A DNA stretch of 46,822 nucleotides from Bacteroidia bacterium (GCA_030430845.1 JAUIKE010000050.1:1-46822); one strand, 5' to 3'; numbered from the stretch's first letter, positions 37,383 through 46,822 are shown. The notes: a model not told the origin generated them from the sequence alone. Translations and numbers: made by a program.

Positions 37383-39761
37383 ATGGAAAATCCAATAACT
37401 AAGCATATTCCACAGCCTTCGCAAAACCAATATATCCCTCTAAAATATTTCAAGGAACTCATTGGTGATCTCTCACCGTCGCCCTACCAATCAAAATTTA
37501 GTTTTTTCAAACTCCTTGAAGAACTACGCTTAAAGAGCAATGCTTTAAAACAAAGCACCTTATCTGAGACCGTTGCGGAGCTCGAAAAAATGGAGGCTCA
37601 ACTTCAGGAGCGACCCAGCGATTGGGAAGCCCTTTTTCAGACTACAGATTTTGAGGCCCTCATGATTCACATCTTCCCTTCCTTTTTTCACAAAGGACAA
37701 ATGGGCTTCATTAAGGGGCCGTTTGAAAAGCATCAATTCAGGTTCCGGACAAAAGCCTTTCAGGAAATAATGGCCAATGAGAATAGAGAGGTGAAACTAG
37801 ATGGCCATAAATTCCTAAATGCGGATTCGGCGAATATCCTGTTGGCCGGTATCACTGTATTGAATACTTTTTATGATCAAAAAATAGAGTTTTTCGCGGC
37901 CGAGAAAATAACCCTCCGAGATCCATCCAATAAAATGGAGCGTCATTACAAGTTCAATGTCCAGTTTGATTATTTGGAAGTAAAGGCCCTGAAGTCATTA
38001 ATGAAACTCAGCCAAAAAAAGATACACGAATTACTCAATAATTTAAACGATGAGGAGTTATGGCTTAAATACATTCCTCCGGAAAACTTTGTTTTTGAAG
38101 GATTTATCATTGGTCATATTTCTGACGTCACCAGGTCCGAAATTCTCTCTATTGTAAAAGATATGGCCGCAAACGAAGGAGGCAAGAATGGCCATGAGAG
38201 CGACCTCAATTATCTCGAGCGACTAATCCAGTCCTTTCTTAATATGCAGGAAGTACGGCTCGGGGCGCTACAGACCGTTGACGGCCCCTGGATTGAAAAT
38301 ATTACCTGGTGTCTTTTACGCAAACATGACACCTTCATGGTCGAAAAATCACTAAGCGATCCTCAAAGCGCTTACGGCCGGGTATTACAAAAGTTAGAGC
38401 CATTTATTATTGAGGACCTGCAACAACGAACGCCCCTCTCCCCACTTGAAAAGGCCCTTGTTGTTGAAGGAGTCAGGAGTTTGCTTTTAGTTCCTTTAAA
38501 AAATGACGAGGGCAGAGTTACCAGCATTTTTGAGTTAGGCTCACACAAGCCATTTCGTTTTAACCAGTTGACGTTGATGCAACTGCAAGAGTTTATTTCA
38601 TTATTTGAGATGGGTAGCAATAAATTCATCCAGGAAATGGATAACGCTATCCGCCTAACCATCCAGCAGGAATTCACTTCTATTCATCCTAGCGTGGAAT
38701 GGAAGTTTAGACATGTAGCCGGCAAATACTTCCGAGAAAGGATTATCGAAGAAAAACAAAGCAGCCTCGACCCTATTGTTTTTCCAAGCGTGTATCCGCT
38801 TTATGGCCAGGCGGACATTGTTAGTTCCTCTCAGCAGCGCAATAATTCAATACAGACTGATTTAATTGATAATCTGGAACGACTGCATCAATTATTAACT
38901 ACCTGTCGCCAAAAAGTTCGCTTCCATCTCTTTGATGTATATGCAGATAAAGTGGAGATACACCTGAAAAGACTAAAGAAAGGTGCTTTCGTTTCCAGCG
39001 ACGAGTCGGTTATCGTAGAATTATTGACGGAGCAAATCCATCCCTTGATCCGAAAAATCAAGCCGCGCTTTTCGCAGTTGCCGGACAAGTTAATTGATAA
39101 TTATTTTAATGCCCTTGACCCTGAACTCAATATCATTTATCAACAGCGGAAGGCATATGAAGACAGCGTCAGCCAGCTCAATCAGGCGATTAGTCATTAC
39201 CTGCTACAGGAAGAAGAAAAAATGCAGCAAATCCTTCCCCATTACTTTGAAAAATTTCAGACTGACGGAGTAGAATACAATCTATACCTCGGGCAGTCAC
39301 TGCTTGAAAAAGGGGATTTTCATCCTTTTTACCTGCAAGACTTCCGGCTATGGCAGCTAATCCTGATGTGTGAGATCACTAGATTAGTGGATAGGCAATC
39401 TAAGGAATTACCCGTTCCATTAACTACAGCCCAATTGGTTTTTGTTTATAATAGTCCATTAAGCATTCGATTTGAAATGGACGAAAAACAATTTGACGTG
39501 GATGGGGCCTACAATGTCCGGTATGAGATCATCAAAAAACGGATTGACAAAGCCTACATCAAAGGAACGGACGAGCGCCTGACGCAGGCCGGCAAGATCG
39601 CTATCGTCTGGTTGCAGGAGAAGGACCGACAGGAATATCAAGAATACATTGATCATCTGGTCAGAAACGGCTATATCACACCGGAGATTGAGGATCTCGA
39701 TCTGGAGAAAATGCAGGGTGTGGAGGGTTTGAAAGCCGTTCGAATTACAGTACTTCCATAA
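37383..39761 (+). CDS. Large GAF-like-domain protein, function unknown
   Basis: 792 residues, soluble, no signal peptide. A central part (about 290-420) has GAF-like strands: WIENITWCLLRKHDTFMVEK, VVEGVRSLLLVPLKNDEGR and VTSIFELGSHKPFRFNQLT. The N-terminal 280 residues are helical and unlike any family I can name. The C-terminal part contains several predicted coiled-coil helices (about 570-640) and ends in a conserved-looking IRFEMDEKQFDVDGAYNVRYE block. No kinase or cyclase output domain is present. Similar long GAF-annotated proteins occur across Bacteroidota (recollection). It is monocistronic with a terminator at the stop. Confidence 0.82.
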   Translation: MENPITKHIPQPSQNQYIPLKYFKELIGDLSPSPYQSKFSFFKLLEELRLKSNALKQSTLSETVAELEKMEAQLQERPSDWEALFQTTDFEALMIHIFPSFFHKGQMGFIKGPFEKHQFRFRTKAFQEIMANENREVKLDGHKFLNADSANILLAGITVLNTFYDQKIEFFAAEKITLRDPSNKMERHYKFNVQFDYLEVKALKSLMKLSQKKIHELLNNLNDEELWLKYIPPENFVFEGFIIGHISDVTRSEILSIVKDMAANEGGKNGHESDLNYLERLIQSFLNMQEVRLGALQTVDGPWIENITWCLLRKHDTFMVEKSLSDPQSAYGRVLQKLEPFIIEDLQQRTPLSPLEKALVVEGVRSLLLVPLKNDEGRVTSIFELGSHKPFRFNQLTLMQLQEFISLFEMGSNKFIQEMDNAIRLTIQQEFTSIHPSVEWKFRHVAGKYFRERIIEEKQSSLDPIVFPSVYPLYGQADIVSSSQQRNNSIQTDLIDNLERLHQLLTTCRQKVRFHLFDVYADKVEIHLKRLKKGAFVSSDESVIVELLTEQIHPLIRKIKPRFSQLPDKLIDNYFNALDPELNIIYQQRKAYEDSVSQLNQAISHYLLQEEEKMQQILPHYFEKFQTDGVEYNLYLGQSLLEKGDFHPFYLQDFRLWQLILMCEITRLVDRQSKELPVPLTTAQLVFVYNSPLSIRFEMDEKQFDVDGAYNVRYEIIKKRIDKAYIKGTDERLTQAGKIAIVWLQEKDRQEYQEYIDHLVRNGYITPEIEDLDLEKMQGVEGLKAVRITVLP

Positions 39762-39792
39762 AAAAAAGCCGACCTCCCGGTCGGCTTTTTTT
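39761..39792. terminator. Bidirectional intrinsic terminator
   Basis: AAAAAAAGCCGACC (39761-39774) pairs with GGTCGGCTTTTTTT (39779-39792), loop TCCC. It closes both the GAF-like gene and the nqr operon, whose last gene ends at 39799. Confidence 0.92.
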
Positions 39793-39798
39793 TATTCT

Positions 39799-41130
39799 TT
39801 AACTTCCAAAGTCATCAAATGCGATGTTCTCTTCTGGTACTCCCAGCTCATCCAGCATTTTCAAAGCAGCTTGTAGCATCAAGGGAGGCCCGCACAGATA
39901 GTATTCCACTTCTTCCGGCTCGGGATGATCTTTCAGGTAATTATCGTACAATACCTGGTGGATAAATCCGATGTAGCCTTCTCCCGCTTTATCGTTGATA
40001 TCCTTTTTCACCTTCCAGTTATCAATCTCTTCTGCAAATTTCTTGTCGGAAAGTGCAATGTGGTAACTAAAGTTTGGAAAGTCTTTTTCAATATCCCTAA
40101 ATTGCGTGGTATAGAACAATTCTCTTCTGGAACGTCCACCATACCAGTAAGATACTTTACGGTCTGTTTTCATGGTATGGAACAGGTGGAAAATATGAGA
40201 CCGCAGAGGCGCCATCCCGGCACCACCACCGATGTAAACCATTTCCTTCTTGGTAGGTTTGATGAAAAACTCACCATAAGGCCCTGAAACTGTTACTTTA
40301 TCGCCCGGTTTTCTGGAGAAGACGTAGGAAGAGCAAACTCCAGGATTAACGGGCATCCAGTTGTTGTTCTTTCTATCCCAGGGCGGAGTAGCAATACGGA
40401 TATTCAGCATCACGATATTTCCTTCTGCGGGGTGGTTGGCCATGGAATAAGCGCGAAACTGCTCTTCATCATTTTTCATCGTCAGATCCCACATCTTGAA
40501 TTTATCCCAATCTTCCTTAAACTTTTCGGGATTGGAAGCATCTTCCGGGTGCGGGCTAATATCAAAATCTTTGAAATCTACCTCAATGGTAGGCACGTCG
40601 ATCTGAATATATCCACCGGACTCGAAGTCCAGTGTTTCACCTTCCGGCAGCTTTACTACAAATTCTTTGATAAAGGTTGCTACGTTATAGTTAGATACCA
40701 CCTCGCAGTCCCACTTCTTAATACCAAAGACCTCTTCCGGTACACGGATACGCATATCCTGACGCACCTTCACCTGGCAAGCCAGACGCTTGTGCTCGGA
40801 TACTTCCCTGCGGGTAAGGTGGTTCAACTCTGTTGGGAGTACATCTCCACCTCCTTCATCTACATGACACTCACACATAGCGCAGGTACCACCACCACCA
40901 CAAGCAGACGGCAGGAAGATATTTTTATCAGACAAGGCAGATAAAAGGGAGCTTCCCGGTTGTACCAACATGGGGTTTTCTTCATCTCCGTTGATGATGA
41001 TCTTCACATCACCCTGGGGTACCAGTTGTTTTCTGGCGAAGATCAGCATAAAGGATAAAGCCAGGATCACAACACTGAAGACGAGTACTGCGAACAAAAT
41101 TGTCTTTACACTAATTGCTAATAAAATCAT
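39799..41130 (-). CDS. nqrF: NQR subunit F: NADH-oxidising flavo-iron-sulfur subunit
   Basis: 443 residues from the ATG at 41130. The frame opens 18 codons earlier, but those lie in the nqrE-nqrF gap and precede the membrane anchor unnaturally. One N-terminal transmembrane helix ([20 protein letters not shown]) leads to a [2Fe-2S] ferredoxin domain ([15 protein letters not shown] and the fourth Cys in LACQVKV), then a ferredoxin-reductase module: FAD motif [12 protein letters not shown] motif [10 protein letters not shown] and CGPPLML near the C-terminus. It accepts electrons from NADH and passes them into the complex. Last gene of the operon. Confidence 0.97.
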   Translation of the reverse strand: MILLAISVKTILFAVLVFSVVILALSFMLIFARKQLVPQGDVKIIINGDEENPMLVQPGSSLLSALSDKNIFLPSACGGGGTCAMCECHVDEGGGDVLPTELNHLTRREVSEHKRLACQVKVRQDMRIRVPEEVFGIKKWDCEVVSNYNVATFIKEFVVKLPEGETLDFESGGYIQIDVPTIEVDFKDFDISPHPEDASNPEKFKEDWDKFKMWDLTMKNDEEQFRAYSMANHPAEGNIVMLNIRIATPPWDRKNNNWMPVNPGVCSSYVFSRKPGDKVTVSGPYGEFFIKPTKKEMVYIGGGAGMAPLRSHIFHLFHTMKTDRKVSYWYGGRSRRELFYTTQFRDIEKDFPNFSYHIALSDKKFAEEIDNWKVKKDINDKAGEGYIGFIHQVLYDNYLKDHPEPEEVEYYLCGPPLMLQAALKMLDELGVPEENIAFDDFGS

Positions 41131-41201
41131 CGTATCGAATATTATAAAGTTATAGTCTTTAATGATTAACAGCACCGGCGGCACTATTGATCATTATTAT
41201 A

Positions 41202-41810
41202 TTAATTTCCGAAAGCAGCTGGGTCAATACCCAGTAAGCTCATAAATGCGATCCCCATCAAACCCGTCAGGATAAAGGCCATTCCCAATCCGCGCAGGGC
41301 CGGAGGTACATTAGAATAACGGATCTTTTCGCGGATGGCCGCGATGGCGATAATCGCCAGGAACCAGCCGAATCCACCTCCCAGTCCAAAGGCAACGGAT
41401 TCAGAGAAGTTGTATTCTCTGGAAACCATGAAGAGAGATCCACCCAGGATGGCACAGTTTACCGTGATCAATGGGAGGAATATACCCAGTGCGTTGTATA
41501 AGGCCGGAGAAAACTTCTCTACAACCATCTCTACCAGCTGCACCATGGAGGCGATCACTGCGATAAAGAGGATAAAGCGCAGGAAGGTCAGATCTGTCCC
41601 GAACACACCCGTTTCACTCAGCAAGTATTCCTGGATCAGCCAGTTGATAGGCATCGTAATACCCAGTACGAAAATGACGGCTAAACCCAGACCGAAAGCT
41701 GTTTTGACTGTTTTTGAAACTGCCAGGTAAGAACACATTCCCAAGAAATAGGCCAGAACCAGGTTCTCGATGAATGCCGCTTTTATGAAAATATTAAAAA
41801 ACTCGCCCAT
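41202..41810 (-). CDS. nqrE: NQR subunit E, membrane subunit
   Basis: 202 residues, six transmembrane segments. Conserved cysteines in [11 protein letters not shown] and TVNCAILGG lie in two half-helices and, together with those of NqrD, bind the intramembrane iron-sulfur centre. [23 protein letters not shown] is a characteristic late segment. Follows nqrD by 39 bp. Confidence 0.97.
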   Translation of the reverse strand: MGEFFNIFIKAAFIENLVLAYFLGMCSYLAVSKTVKTAFGLGLAVIFVLGITMPINWLIQEYLLSETGVFGTDLTFLRFILFIAVIASMVQLVEMVVEKFSPALYNALGIFLPLITVNCAILGGSLFMVSREYNFSESVAFGLGGGFGWFLAIIAIAAIREKIRYSNVPPALRGLGMAFILTGLMGIAFMSLLGIDPAAFGN

Positions 41811-41849
41811 TTTATTTTAGATTATAAGTTCTTTCAATTTGATTATAGC

Positions 41850-42569
41850 TTATGATATATCTACCAGTTTTTGGTTGTAGCTACGCTGGATCCAGATCAT
41901 AATCCCGATGATAAACATAGCTGCGGCAGGCAGCACCATCAGGTTGTTGTTCTCGTACCAACCGAATAAAGTACTGGTTTCGGTATTGATAAAGTACTCC
42001 GCTGTAGGGCCGATGATCTTCATTTCGATCGGGCTACCGGCAAATAAGCTACCTTTACCGAACAACTCTCTGACCACCCCTACCGCGATCAGGATAGCGC
42101 CATATCCCAGGCCGTTTCCTATACCGTCCAGGAAGGAACGCCAAGGCTTGTTCGCCATTGAGAAAGCTTCCAGGCGGCCCATCACGATACAGTTGGTAAT
42201 GATCAGCCCGATGTACACCGACAGCTGCTTATATACCGGATAGTTCAGATATTTTAAGGTCAGCTCCACTACTGTCACCAAAGAGGCGATGATCACCAGC
42301 TGTACGATCATACGTACCTGCTTGGGAATATAGTTCCGCAGCAAAGAGGTGAACAAGCTGGAAAAGCCCGTAACAAAAATTACGGCAATGGACATCACCA
42401 CTGAAGGGTACACCAGCGAAGTAACGGCCAGGGCCGAACAGATTCCCAGCACCTGGACGGTGATCGGGTTGTTGTCATTCAGTGGATCGGTGAGCAGCTT
42501 GCGCTCTTTTTTTCCAAACTGAAATAAGGGTTCTTTAGTGGTGGCTTCTTTTACATTTGTCTCGGCCAT
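41850..42569 (-). CDS. nqrD: NQR subunit D, membrane subunit
   Basis: 239 residues, six transmembrane segments, homologous to NqrE in inverted topology. Cysteines in VLGICSALAVTS and ITNCIVMGR correspond to the iron-sulfur ligands. A hydrophilic N-terminal extension of about 30 residues (KEATTKEPLFQFGKKERKLL) precedes the first helix, making the protein slightly longer than the roughly 210 residues of the Vibrio subunit. Confidence 0.97.
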   Translation of the reverse strand: MAETNVKEATTKEPLFQFGKKERKLLTDPLNDNNPITVQVLGICSALAVTSLVYPSVVMSIAVIFVTGFSSLFTSLLRNYIPKQVRMIVQLVIIASLVTVVELTLKYLNYPVYKQLSVYIGLIITNCIVMGRLEAFSMANKPWRSFLDGIGNGLGYGAILIAVGVVRELFGKGSLFAGSPIEMKIIGPTAEYFINTETSTLFGWYENNNLMVLPAAAMFIIGIMIWIQRSYNQKLVDIS

Positions 42570-42605
42570 CGCATTTATCTTTTTTGAGAGTTAGTCAATT
42601 GAGTA

Positions 42606-43358
42606 TTATTGCACCAGAAAGCCTTGAACGTCGCTTTCTGCATCTAATTCTTCCAAATAAGGTTGGTAATATTTGATCCCTCTTTGGAGCATTTCCGTTA
42701 CGCCGTCACAGGTTACGGTAGCTCCGGAGATGGCATCCACCTCGTACCGGTCATTTCTGGCACCATTTTTCCGAACTACTACTGCCGTGTAATTGCCCTC
42801 GGCATCATAGATCTTTTTGCCTTCAAATTGCTTGCGGAAACTGGCGTTGTCCTTGATCTCAGCGCCGAGGCCCGGCGTTTCTCCTGTATGGTCAAAAGCG
42901 GCTCCGGCTATGGTTTCCAGGTCACTCTTCAGAGCAATATTTCCCCAGATCTCGTCCCAGAGACCATTTCCGCGCACAGAAAGGATGTAGAACTTCTCTT
43001 TGGTATCTGTGTCGGAGAAAATATATAATGGAAGCACACGTTCTGCTTCCGGTTTTTTACGCTCCTTGGCCATGTCAACATCTTCAGCCATCATACTCTC
43101 CACTTCTTCTCCATCCATGTTCAACACCACCTGCTCCACCTGATTTTGGAAAATATTTTCCACTTCTGCATCCGAAAGTTGTTTTACCTGCTTGTCGCCA
43201 AGATAATTTTCCACGGACATCAGGATGGCTCGCTTATTAAATATGGCTTCGTTTCTCTCAGCACCTGCTTTAGTAACCTCCCGAAGCCCTGTCAGCAGGA
43301 CAGCAACGATGGCGGTCATTGCCAGGATAAAACCAAGTATATAATTAGTACTGTTCAC
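42606..43358 (-). CDS. nqrC: NQR subunit C, covalent FMN subunit
   Basis: 250 residues. One N-terminal membrane helix (YILGFILAMTAIVAVLLTGL) and a periplasmic domain carrying AISGATVTCDGV (around residue 218), the SGATxT flavinylation motif whose threonine takes FMN through ApbE. No apbE is in the window. Located between nqrB (47 bp) and nqrD (36 bp). Confidence 0.97.
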   Translation of the reverse strand: MNSTNYILGFILAMTAIVAVLLTGLREVTKAGAERNEAIFNKRAILMSVENYLGDKQVKQLSDAEVENIFQNQVEQVVLNMDGEEVESMMAEDVDMAKERKKPEAERVLPLYIFSDTDTKEKFYILSVRGNGLWDEIWGNIALKSDLETIAGAAFDHTGETPGLGAEIKDNASFRKQFEGKKIYDAEGNYTAVVVRKNGARNDRYEVDAISGATVTCDGVTEMLQRGIKYYQPYLEELDAESDVQGFLVQ

Positions 43359-43405
43359 AACTTTTTATTTTTGGAGCCTTTCAACAAGGCCGTTAATGAT
43401 TTTAT

Positions 43406-44680
43406 TTACGCCTGCGCGGCAGCTCTCGCCTTCGCTCTTTTCACTCTTTTCTTCATATTGCTCTCTAAAACGTAGTGATCGATCAGAGGAGCGAAAACAT
43501 TCATAAACAAGATCGCCAGCATCCAACCTTCCGGATAGGCAGGGTTCAGGACGCGGATGATCATTCCGATGAATCCTATGAGAAAACCGTACAGCCATTT
43601 ACCCAAATTGGTGGACGATGCCGTTACAGGGTCCGTTGCCATAAATGCCATAGCAAAGAAGAAACTTCCCATGTAGAACTGATAGTACCAGGGTACTTCC
43701 ATGAAAGGCGTAGCACCCCATGCATTTAGCAATAAAGACATCACCACTGCTCCGAGCAGCATGGAGAACATGATGCGCCAGCTAGCTATTCCGGTAATGA
43801 TCAGGAATACTGCTCCGAAGAGGATTAGCGGCTTAGATGTTTCACCAATGGAGCCGGGAATAGTTCCCCACAACATCTGAGAAGTGGTATAGGTGTTGGT
43901 GACATTCTCCCAGCCACCCTGGAAAGCCAGGCTCAGCGGAGTAGCGCCGGTGTACCCATCAACTACCGTCGAAGCGGCATTAAAGGTCGACCAGCCCCAG
44001 CCCTCAAAGAGCGGATTGAATAAATTAAGATGTATCCAGCCATAATCAGCTGCCGAACCTGCCAAAGTAGACTCTAGGCCTGATACCCACACCTCATCAC
44101 CTGAGATATATGTCGGATAGGCAAAGAAAACAAATACCCTAGCCAGCAAAGCGACATTCAGGATATTCATGCCGGTTCCGCCAAAAGCTTCCTTACCGAT
44201 CCAAACGGCAAAAGCTACGGCAACTGCCAGCATCCACAATGGAATATCCGGCGGCATGATCAAAGGAATCAGTGCGCCCGAAACCAGGAAACCTTCCTCA
44301 ATTCCATGTCCTTTTTTGTAGGCATAATAAAATTCAATCCCCAATCCAACAACATGAGTTACGACAAAAATAGGCAAGACTTGGATCAGTCCGTAAATCA
44401 ACTTCAGGTGGAAACCGTCCAGCAAGGCAGTGTGCTGCCCAAGGGCCACAAAATGCTGATGACCTATATTGTAAGTTCCTAAGAGATAACACAACTGCAA
44501 GGCTAACACGACATATACCATCGTCCGCTTCAGATCCATGCCGTCGCGAATATGTACCCCTCCCTTAGTTGTGTGATTGGGTGTAAAAGCAAAAGTAAAG
44601 AAGCCGTCGTAAAGGGTATGCGCGAAAGACCCCTTCTTCGGTTCGATTTTATTGAAAAACTGCAATAATCTTTTTTTCAT
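43406..44680 (-). CDS. nqrB: NQR subunit B, membrane subunit with covalent FMN
   Basis: 424 residues, about ten transmembrane segments. DGYTGATPLSLAF near residue 240 is the flavinylation site (GAT threonine), replacing the DAFSGAT form with TGAT. GKEAFGGTGMNILNVALLARVF and FFAMAFMATDPVTAS are family blocks of NqrB/RnfD. It forms most of the Na+ path and binds riboflavin and quinone in the characterised complex. The C-terminal tail is unusually basic and Ala-rich (KKRVKRAKARAAAQA). Confidence 0.97.
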   Translation of the reverse strand: MKKRLLQFFNKIEPKKGSFAHTLYDGFFTFAFTPNHTTKGGVHIRDGMDLKRTMVYVVLALQLCYLLGTYNIGHQHFVALGQHTALLDGFHLKLIYGLIQVLPIFVVTHVVGLGIEFYYAYKKGHGIEEGFLVSGALIPLIMPPDIPLWMLAVAVAFAVWIGKEAFGGTGMNILNVALLARVFVFFAYPTYISGDEVWVSGLESTLAGSAADYGWIHLNLFNPLFEGWGWSTFNAASTVVDGYTGATPLSLAFQGGWENVTNTYTTSQMLWGTIPGSIGETSKPLILFGAVFLIITGIASWRIMFSMLLGAVVMSLLLNAWGATPFMEVPWYYQFYMGSFFFAMAFMATDPVTASSTNLGKWLYGFLIGFIGMIIRVLNPAYPEGWMLAILFMNVFAPLIDHYVLESNMKKRVKRAKARAAAQA

Positions 44681-44720
44681 TATGCTGACTTTTCTTCTTT
44701 TTTTCTATAATAATGCTTGA

Positions 44721-46334
44721 TTAGCCTTGCTCCCGCATCATATCCAGTCCTTCGCGAAGGATCTGCTGAAGCGGTTGCTTGGAAGTACAGGTGAATTCAC
44801 ACAATGCCACATCTTCTTCTACCAATTCATAAATGCCCAGGCCTTCCATACGCTCCAGGTCATTTACAATAATATTTTTCAACAAATGCTGCAGATAAAT
44901 ATCCATAGGAAGATAAGCTTCATACTGTCCTGTTACAACAAAAGCACGCTTCTCACCATGCATATTGGTATCGGCCTTGAATCTCAGATTAGGGAATAAG
45001 AAGTTCGGGAATGTTTTAGAAACACTCGGGCGTGCCTTGATAGGAAGCAGCCAACCAAACATTTCAAAGTAATCTCCCTCCTCAACGACGGTCAACTGGT
45101 CATCGTAAATATTCAGGAACTGTTCATCTGTTTTCTTCTCCCCTGATAAAACATCACCGGAAATATAGCGAACATGATCATTGGCCAGGTTATCCTTGAC
45201 CAGATCCGCCACCTTAGCTCCCAGATAAGTTTTAACATACTTTGGTGATTTTAATTCCGCTCCTGCTACGACCACTACACGCTCGGCATTAAAACGTTTT
45301 TCTGTAAACAGCTTACCGAGTGTAATAACATCCTGCACGCCTAGTGTCCACACCTTGTCGCCTTTAAGAATAGGCTCTGTATTGTGGATCTGAACACCTA
45401 CATTTCCAGCAGGGTGTTTGCCGGCAAACCATCTGTGCTCTACCCCTTTCGCTTCGGTAAAAACCTTCGAGGGGGTCGTCTTCCCATTTCCATCTAATCC
45501 AAGATAAACCTTGCCGTCTGTGAGTTTATTCAAAACATCCAAGCCCTTCTGGAAATCCGCTCCTTTACCTTCTACTACAAAATTCAGATCAGGGGCCAAT
45601 GGAGCCGTATCAAAAGTTGTAATAAAAATATTTCTCGGTATTTCTTTGGATTCAGCAATAACATTGAACGGACGCTGCCGGATCAATGGCCAGGCTCCAC
45701 TTTCCAACAAGAATGCAACCAGTTCTTCTCTGGAAGCCTTATCCAGATCTACAGGCTTTAAATCACGGTACTTCATCTCCTTGTCAGCCAGCACCACAAC
45801 TTCGGTAATCGCTCTTTTTTCTCCACGATTCACTGCCACTACTTCACCGCTAACAGGAGAGCAATACATAATCTCCGGTACTTTTTTGTCAAAAAAGATC
45901 GGATCACCTGCCTTCACCTCATCTCCAATCTCAACCATCAGTTTCGGAATAGGGGAAATACCAACAAAATTAGGAGGCTGAATAGCAAAAGTGCTTGCTG
46001 CCACCTTCTCATCCAATGAGTTTTCAGCATTGCCTTCTAATAAAATGTTGTACCCTTTCTGGAGACTAATGGCTTTATCACTATCTACATACTTTGGTAG
46101 TCTTTTGGGAAAGATTCCTCTACTGGGAGTATTTTCCGCCCCAATCTGACGTGCCCCGATAGCCAGGATATTGTCAGATACCTGAACCACAATGCCCAGA
46201 AATACCAGTATAGCAACAGCCAGCAGAATATACACCAGATAACTCTGGCCGCTAGTCTGATTTTGAGCTAACAAAGGCAAGGATGGCAATAAAAAACCAG
46301 CTATAAGAATTAATTGGATTAATCTGGATTTCAT
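44721..46334 (-). CDS. nqrA: NQR subunit A with N-terminal membrane extension
   Basis: 537 residues against about 445 in Vibrio. The extra N-terminus contains a signal-peptide-like segment (LIQLILIAGFLLPSLPLLAQ) and then a strong transmembrane helix (YLVYILLAVAILVFLGIVVQ, about 32-51). The canonical subunit follows from about residue 85 (ISLQKGYNILLEGNA; PPNFVGISPIPKLMVEIGDEV). SPVSGEVVAVNRGEKRAI is the conserved barrel-sandwich hybrid-like part. First gene of the operon, promoter element at 46434-46441, 40 bp before nqrB. Confidence 0.95.
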   Translation of the reverse strand: MKSRLIQLILIAGFLLPSLPLLAQNQTSGQSYLVYILLAVAILVFLGIVVQVSDNILAIGARQIGAENTPSRGIFPKRLPKYVDSDKAISLQKGYNILLEGNAENSLDEKVAASTFAIQPPNFVGISPIPKLMVEIGDEVKAGDPIFFDKKVPEIMYCSPVSGEVVAVNRGEKRAITEVVVLADKEMKYRDLKPVDLDKASREELVAFLLESGAWPLIRQRPFNVIAESKEIPRNIFITTFDTAPLAPDLNFVVEGKGADFQKGLDVLNKLTDGKVYLGLDGNGKTTPSKVFTEAKGVEHRWFAGKHPAGNVGVQIHNTEPILKGDKVWTLGVQDVITLGKLFTEKRFNAERVVVVAGAELKSPKYVKTYLGAKVADLVKDNLANDHVRYISGDVLSGEKKTDEQFLNIYDDQLTVVEEGDYFEMFGWLLPIKARPSVSKTFPNFLFPNLRFKADTNMHGEKRAFVVTGQYEAYLPMDIYLQHLLKNIIVNDLERMEGLGIYELVEEDVALCEFTCTSKQPLQQILREGLDMMREQG

Positions 46335-46433
46335 TATTTAATGTTCTTGTTTGGTGTCATGAAATTCTCCTGTATCACAGAAGAAAAGAATGAACTTGTA
46401 TTTTGCCAAATAGATGTCTAGTTTAAATCTCCG

Positions 46434-46441
46434 CAAATATA
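46434..46441 (-). promoter_or_regulatory. nqr operon promoter, -7 element
   Basis: Minus strand TATATTTG, exact TAnnTTTG, about 100 bp upstream of the nqrA ATG, implying a leader of roughly 90 nt. The rest of 46335-46760 is A/T-rich with no hairpin, gene or second clear promoter. Confidence 0.6.
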
Positions 46442-46760
46442 TAAACCTTTTCATGGAAATAAGAAAAGTGGAAAAATGCAAAGTGTAATTAGGCCTCTAT
46501 TTAGATTGATTCTAAACAAAATAAAGTTAACACTTAATATTCATCGGTTTTTTGGGAGAAAAAAGATCGGGATTGGCCCCAATTAGCTTGTTTTTCAACT
46601 AATTATATTCTTTAACAGCAAAGGGTCATTCTGGTTTGTAAATGGTTTGTAATAAATGGAGCTGAGATCTTGCCCAAAAATTAAAACTGTGATTCTTTCA
46701 TTGCCGTACACTTTTATTTCACGGGAAGTTCTTTGAAAATTGGAAAGAAAGATTTAAGGC

Positions 46761-46822
46761 ATGTCTGACGTAAAATCGGATAGCCCTCAGGCCAATCTGA
46801 AACACGGACAAGCTGTGGATTC
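46761..46822 (+). CDS. 5' end of a gene cut by the window edge
   Basis: An ATG at 46761 opens a frame of 20 complete codons (MSDVKSDSPQANLKHGQAVD) that runs off the end. The A/G-rich stretch GAAAGAAAGATTTAAGGC directly upstream is a plausible leader. Divergent from nqrA. Too short to name. Confidence 0.5.
   Translation, partial: MSDVKSDSPQANLKHGQAVD

Noticed and set aside
1..46822. tRNA, rRNA, tmRNA or riboswitch genes
   Set aside because: No cloverleaf, conserved rRNA segment or known riboswitch core was recognised in the intergenic regions; the many hairpins are simple stems.

Overview
The window looks like chromosome of a member of the Bacteroidota, most likely a Saprospiria-type environmental or marine lineage. 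This is an inference from gene content, not from a marker gene. The supports are: an M1 aminopeptidase with a C-terminal type IX secretion (T9SS) sorting domain, a PorE-like TPR/PD40/OmpA protein, many lipoproteins and PD40 propellers, a complete Na+-translocating NQR operon, LytS/LytTR signalling, and promoter elements matching the Bacteroidota -7 consensus TAnnTTTG upstream of several genes. I see no rRNA, tRNA or intact transposon.

Layout. 1-5.1 kb: hairpin-rich left edge, a large uncharacterised Bacteroidota protein (279-1976), a convergent APC permease, then a small metal-homeostasis group (MerC-like membrane protein, lipoprotein, Fur/Zur-type repressor). The merC and fur genes both carry TGCAAC-type dyads. 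5.2-11.3 kb: YncE/DUF5074-like lipoprotein, secreted M1 aminopeptidase, small membrane protein, Crp/Fnr regulator next to a DUF2892 membrane protein whose promoter carries a GTGAC-N4-GTCAC dyad, and a Tat-exported PLP aminotransferase.

11.5-16.1 kb is the most unusual part. A CRISPR array of 12 identical 37-nt repeats has no cas gene anywhere in the window. It is followed directly by a REP-like palindrome cluster surrounding a 45-codon relic of a REP-associated (RAYT/Y1) transposase. A divergent peptide deformylase follows. The PorE-like OmpA gene is then bracketed by two copies of a modular element built from GATGCT/AGCATC hexamers separated by hairpins.

16-28 kb: nitroreductase and LOG-family gene around a palindrome cluster, an NAD-dependent epimerase-like protein, an AraC regulator, a four-gene signalling cluster (receiver; TPR-histidine kinase; receiver-LytS fusion; LytTR regulator), lipoproteins, an RluA-type pseudouridine synthase and a thioredoxin-fold-like protein. 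28-40 kb: a DUF4932-like protein lacking HExxH, an SRPBCC protein, an S41 peptidase and a MarR regulator that share a 21-bp operator, a PD40 protein, an HExxH lipoprotein, a cyclase-family lipoprotein, NADP-type glutamate dehydrogenase and a 792-residue GAF-like protein. 39.8-46.3 kb: nqrABCDEF on the minus strand with a recognisable promoter. A gene start is cut off by the right edge.

Genome-structural theme: almost every convergent gene junction is filled by one long, nearly or fully perfect hairpin (14-32 bp stems), each with its own sequence. Divergent intergenic regions carry palindromes of palindromes. Together with the REP/RAYT relic and the GATGCT modules, this hairpin repertoire is the most distinctive feature of the window.
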